A stretch of DNA of 64,000 bases, taken from the NCBI RefSeq assembly GCF_900100075.1, contig NZ_FNEG01000001.1:558001-622000 (forward strand), given 5' to 3'. The notes beneath the pieces are model-generated. The model was not told the DNA's origin. It did no database searches and saw only the letters and a list, made by a program, of their open reading frames with translations. Of this stretch, positions 61,099 through 64,000 are shown one piece after another (the first letter of the stretch is position 1; every line of letters starts with the position of its first letter). The translations under genes were made by a program, and so were the position numbers. This DNA is from Chryseobacterium jejuense (GTDB lineage Bacteria > Bacteroidota > Bacteroidia > Flavobacteriales > Weeksellaceae).

Positions 61099-61126
61099 AT
61101 TTAATCATAAATAATTAATAAATCAA

Positions 61127-62527
61127 ATGGAAAACTATGACATTGCCGTGATTGGCTCAGGACCCGGAGGATATGTAGCAGCGATAAGAAGTGCACAATT
61201 AGGCTATAAAACAGTAATTATTGAAAAATATGAAACATTGGGTGGAACCTGTACCAATGTAGGCTGTATCCCAACAAAAGCTTTATTGGACAGTACACAT
61301 CATTATTCAGAAGCTCATCATAAGTTCAAGGAACATGGAATTAAGCTTGATAAGATAGACCTTGATTTTACCCAGATGTACAAAAGAAAATCTGAAGTAG
61401 TTGCTAAGAACACCAGCGGACTTGATTTCTTAATGAGTAAAAATAATATTACCCGTCTGAAAGGGACTGCAAGTTTCATCAATAATTCTACCATTAAAGT
61501 GGTTCATGAAGTAGAATCTAAAGAAATTATCGCCAAAAATTATATCATTGCAACAGGTTCAAAACCATCCACGATTCCCGGAGTGGAAATTGATAAAAAG
61601 AGAATTATTACTTCTACAGAAGCCTTGTCGCTGAAAGAGAAACCAAAATCTATGATTATTATTGGTGGAGGAGTAATTGGAGTGGAAATGGCTTCCATTT
61701 TCAACCGTACCGGAACTAAGGTTACCATTCTTGAATATACAGATCATCTGATTGCGGCTATGGATCATGAATTAGGAAAGAACCTTCAGAAAATTCTTAA
61801 AAAAGAAGGAGTTGATATCCGGTTAGGACAGGCTGTGTATAAAACCAAAAGTTCAGATGCTATAGCTAAAGTATTTTTTAAAGATAAAAACGGTACAGAA
61901 AACGAATTGGATGCCGATTATATTCTGGTGGCAGTAGGAAGAAGTCCCTATATAAAAGGACTGGGGTTAGAAAACACAGGTGTACAGTTAGATAACCGTG
62001 GATTTATTAAAGTTGATGAAAACAATCGAACTTCTATTTCTAATATCTATGCCATTGGAGATGTAATAGGAGGTGCCATGCTTGCCCATAAAGCGGAGGA
62101 AGAAGGCGTTTTGGTTGCGGAGACAATTAACGGACAAAAACATCATATCCATTATGATCGTATTCCTTCTGTTGTATATACCTGGCCGGAAGTAGCATCC
62201 GTTGGATATACTGAAGAATACCTCAAAAAAAATAATATAGCTTATAATGTGGGAAAATTCCCGTTTTCAGCCAGTGCAAGAGCCAGAGCTTCTATGGATA
62301 CAGATGGTTTTGCAAAAGTTTTGGTTGATCCGAAATATGGTGAAGTCCTGGGAGTACATGTCATAGGAGCAAGAGCCGCAGATCTGATTGCTCAAGGAGT
62401 AATCGCACAGGAATATGAGGTGACAGCAGAAGATATGTTCCGTATTTCCTATGCCCATCCAACGTATTCGGAAACCTTGAAAGAAGCTTACCTTATAGCA
62501 TCCGGACAAGGAGCAGTTAACATCTGA
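61127..62527 (+). CDS. lpdA: Dihydrolipoamide dehydrogenase
   Basis: 466 residues. The FAD motif IGSGPGGYVAAIRSAQLG, the redox pair C42 and C47 (GGTCTNVGC) and the C-terminal H444 with E449 (AHPTYSETLKEA) are all in place, so the enzyme should be active. The NAD-binding loop is IIGGGVIGVEMASIF. It reoxidises lipoamide of 2-oxo acid dehydrogenases or glycine cleavage. No E1/E2 genes are nearby and it faces an HxlR regulator, so this copy may serve a stress-related or separate role from the main Lpd. Confidence 0.94.
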   Translation: MENYDIAVIGSGPGGYVAAIRSAQLGYKTVIIEKYETLGGTCTNVGCIPTKALLDSTHHYSEAHHKFKEHGIKLDKIDLDFTQMYKRKSEVVAKNTSGLDFLMSKNNITRLKGTASFINNSTIKVVHEVESKEIIAKNYIIATGSKPSTIPGVEIDKKRIITSTEALSLKEKPKSMIIIGGGVIGVEMASIFNRTGTKVTILEYTDHLIAAMDHELGKNLQKILKKEGVDIRLGQAVYKTKSSDAIAKVFFKDKNGTENELDADYILVAVGRSPYIKGLGLENTGVQLDNRGFIKVDENNRTSISNIYAIGDVIGGAMLAHKAEEEGVLVAETINGQKHHIHYDRIPSVVYTWPEVASVGYTEEYLKKNNIAYNVGKFPFSASARARASMDTDGFAKVLVDPKYGEVLGVHVIGARAADLIAQGVIAQEYEVTAEDMFRISYAHPTYSETLKEAYLIASGQGAVNI

Positions 62528-62597
62528 TGTTGGAAAAGGAGCCAGCTACAAAGCTTTTATCTAAGATAAATCATTTAGCATTACATATTCTTTTTAA

Positions 62598-62641
62598 TTG
62601 CCACGAATGCACTAATAAAATAATTTGTGTATTCGTGGCAA
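62598..62641. repeat. Palindromic repeat TTGCCACGAAT...ATTCGTGGCAA
   Basis: An 11-bp perfect inverted repeat with a 22-base loop, in the gap after lpdA. A degenerate relative (TATTCGTGCATTAGCGGCCA) lies at 39471. It may also end the lpdA transcript, with A-rich sequence on one side. Confidence 0.7.
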
Positions 62642-62691
62642 AAAATAATGTGTATTCTACTAAAATTGTATGGCTTTGTGTATTTCAGATA

Positions 62692-63297
62692 CTATAAAGT
62701 GGTGCAATCCTCACTTTTAGAGTAAACACCATTGCTTTTAGCTTCCAGTTTTCCTGTCTTTCTATCAATCTTAATTAAAAAAGATTCCTTAGTTACAGGA
62801 CAGCCTTTAGATTGCAAAGCATATAGGGAAATGGAATGGTCTTCAATTTTATAAGAACCTGTAAAACGATTTTGAGTGTCGATGGAGTAGCCGTAAGTTT
62901 TAGCTAATAAAATAGCCTCCGGAAGATTATCAACCGTTCCGATAAAATCTCTTAATTGCTGCTCATCTGAAAAATAAACTGGCCTTTCTTTTTTACACGC
63001 CAAAATATAGGAAAAGCAATTATTCCCAATGCATTTCTGAAAAAATCCTCTTTCCGGAACTGGCTCATTAATGGTCATAAAAAGAGGAGCCTGACTTTCA
63101 TAGATCACAGCTTTGTCAGGATCGGGATCGTTAGTAAGTACTCTCCAATAGGCATATTCTTTATTGGGAATGACGAATGGATAAAGATATTCGGTAGTAT
63201 CCAGAATATTTGGGATTTTTTTATAATCATCAGGAACCTTGACCTGTGCAGCAAGCAGATTGGAAATGATCAGGGATAGTGTGATGATAATTTTCAT
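62692..63297 (-). CDS. Exported hypothetical protein
   Basis: 201 residues with a Sec signal ending LLAAQ. Cysteines occur in CIGNNCFSY, CKKERP, GCPVTKE and EDC, probably as disulfides. It is monocistronic, 64 bases upstream of and in line with the deformylase gene on the minus strand. I do not recognise a family; a periplasmic location is the only firm inference. Confidence 0.65.
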   Translation of the reverse strand: MKIIITLSLIISNLLAAQVKVPDDYKKIPNILDTTEYLYPFVIPNKEYAYWRVLTNDPDPDKAVIYESQAPLFMTINEPVPERGFFQKCIGNNCFSYILACKKERPVYFSDEQQLRDFIGTVDNLPEAILLAKTYGYSIDTQNRFTGSYKIEDHSISLYALQSKGCPVTKESFLIKIDRKTGKLEAKSNGVYSKSEDCTTL

Positions 63298-63361
63298 AAA
63301 GAAAGGTGTTTTCAGGGCAAATTTACAAAAATTACTTACGCTTCTTAATGTTCAGGGAATA

Positions 63362-63943
63362 TTATAAAAACTTCATAGGATATCCGGTCTTAATATTTCC
63401 ATGCGCAATTTTATTCAGTTTCGATTCTATCATTTTTTTGGTGAGCGGTTTCAAATGATCAATATACAAAACTCCTTGTGTATGGTCATATTCATGCTGA
63501 ATGATTCTCGCTGTTAGTCCTGTGAAGGTTTTGTTTTCTCTGATAAAATCCTGATTAAGATATTCAATGGTAATTCTCCATGGTCGTTTCACCTTTTGAG
63601 ACAAACCGGGAATGCTTAGGCAGCCTTCATAATCTTCCCAGGTTTCCCCAGAAGAATCAATAATTTTAGCATTAATAAAGGTTTCTCTGATCCCTTTATC
63701 ATTCTTTTCAAAATAAAGAAGCTGATCTTGAGTATCAAAATTTTCAAAAATGATTTGACTGTCAACAATAAATAGCTGCAAAGGTTTATTGATTTGAGAA
63801 GAGGAGAGACCACAGCCATTGGAATTTTCCATGGTTTCCCACATATTGGAAATGAGGTCCTGGATTTCATGGCTATTTTCATTAATCTGTATGCATTTCT
63901 GTTTTAAAATGCGGTTACCATAGGCTACAATAGGTAAATTCAT
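63362..63943 (-). CDS. def: Peptide deformylase
   Basis: 193 residues from the ATG at 63943; an upstream in-frame TTG (63961) would add six residues and is less likely. Peptide deformylase removes formyl from nascent Met. Motif 1 GCGLSSSQ (usual GxGLAAxQ), motif 2 EGCLSIPG with the metal Cys, and motif 3 QHEYDHTQG (HExxH) are present. The SSS in place of AA in motif 1 is a mild departure. The gene is complete inside the window. Confidence 0.95.
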   Translation of the reverse strand: MNLPIVAYGNRILKQKCIQINENSHEIQDLISNMWETMENSNGCGLSSSQINKPLQLFIVDSQIIFENFDTQDQLLYFEKNDKGIRETFINAKIIDSSGETWEDYEGCLSIPGLSQKVKRPWRITIEYLNQDFIRENKTFTGLTARIIQHEYDHTQGVLYIDHLKPLTKKMIESKLNKIAHGNIKTGYPMKFL

Positions 63944-64000
63944 TGAAATATTTTTCTGCAAAGTTCAGCAGAAGAGTAAAGATATACAATGAACCTATGT

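Noticed and set aside
63944..63961. TTG start giving peptide deformylase six extra residues
   Set aside because: The ATG at 63943 begins the usual short N-terminus, and the extra codons resemble upstream sequence.

Overview
The window is a low-GC segment of a chromosome from a member of the Flavobacteriia, most probably Chryseobacterium or a close relative. The evidence is the SusC/SusD outer-membrane pair, lipoproteins and Sec signals ending in AQ, the Bacteroidota promoter form TTG-N18-21-TAnnTTTG before many genes, a type of metG and purH usual in the group, and small peptides with the MKNLR-KLSR-QLK leader seen in Chryseobacterium. No rRNA, tRNA, CRISPR array or insertion sequence was found. 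dnaA is cut by the left edge, so the window starts inside the dnaA neighbourhood.

Layout. 0-5 kb: dnaA, a low-molecular-weight tyrosine phosphatase, an RsmI-like methyltransferase and membrane/envelope proteins. 5-10 kb: an AraC regulator followed by a three-part efflux pump (TolC, HlyD/EmrA and EmrB-like proteins). 10.5-14.5 kb: a siderophore TonB receptor with a ferric-siderophore reductase, then a methyltransferase. 15.6-17.6 kb: metG. 18-25.7 kb: a starch/maltodextrin locus (SusC, SusD, SusE-like, GH97), which resumes at 31.6-35.4 kb with a GH13 amylase, an NTF2-like protein and an SLC45-like sugar transporter. 36.5-41 kb: a GMC oxidoreductase with an MFS carrier, a pirin and an FMN reductase. 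41.3-48.3 kb: a purine run (purM, purN, purH, purD, guaA). 48.4-50.3 kb: a two-gene restriction-modification cassette. 50.4-58.9 kb: a GNAT-nitrilase fusion, two Cys-rich small peptides, an AarF/UbiB-like kinase, a DEAD helicase and small exported proteins. 59-64 kb: an iron alcohol dehydrogenase, an HxlR regulator divergent from a dihydrolipoamide dehydrogenase, and peptide deformylase.

The most interesting part is 25.77-30.17 kb, sitting between the two halves of the starch locus. A 71-residue peptide with a GG motif is followed by a strong hairpin terminator, a radical SAM/SPASM peptide maturase whose C-terminus resembles FxsB/XyeB/GrrM cyclophane-forming enzymes, two paralogous proteins with an HxD...H iron-site pattern, and an exported aspartic protease. 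This reads as an uncharacterised RiPP pathway: cross-linking by the radical SAM enzyme, possible oxidation by two 2OG-Fe(II)-like enzymes, and possible processing in the periplasm. This is inference from motifs and gene order.

A second candidate peptide system is a tandem duplicate of 56-residue Cys-rich peptides at 52.5-53.0 kb, on the minus strand, with no neighbouring transporter. Other notable signals are an 11-bp inverted repeat between the HxlR gene and lpdA, a 24-codon ORF with its own promoter and terminator before purM, a four-copy double-hairpin intergenic repeat, related hairpins on both sides of the restriction-modification cassette, and several genes whose promoter lies directly on the start codon.
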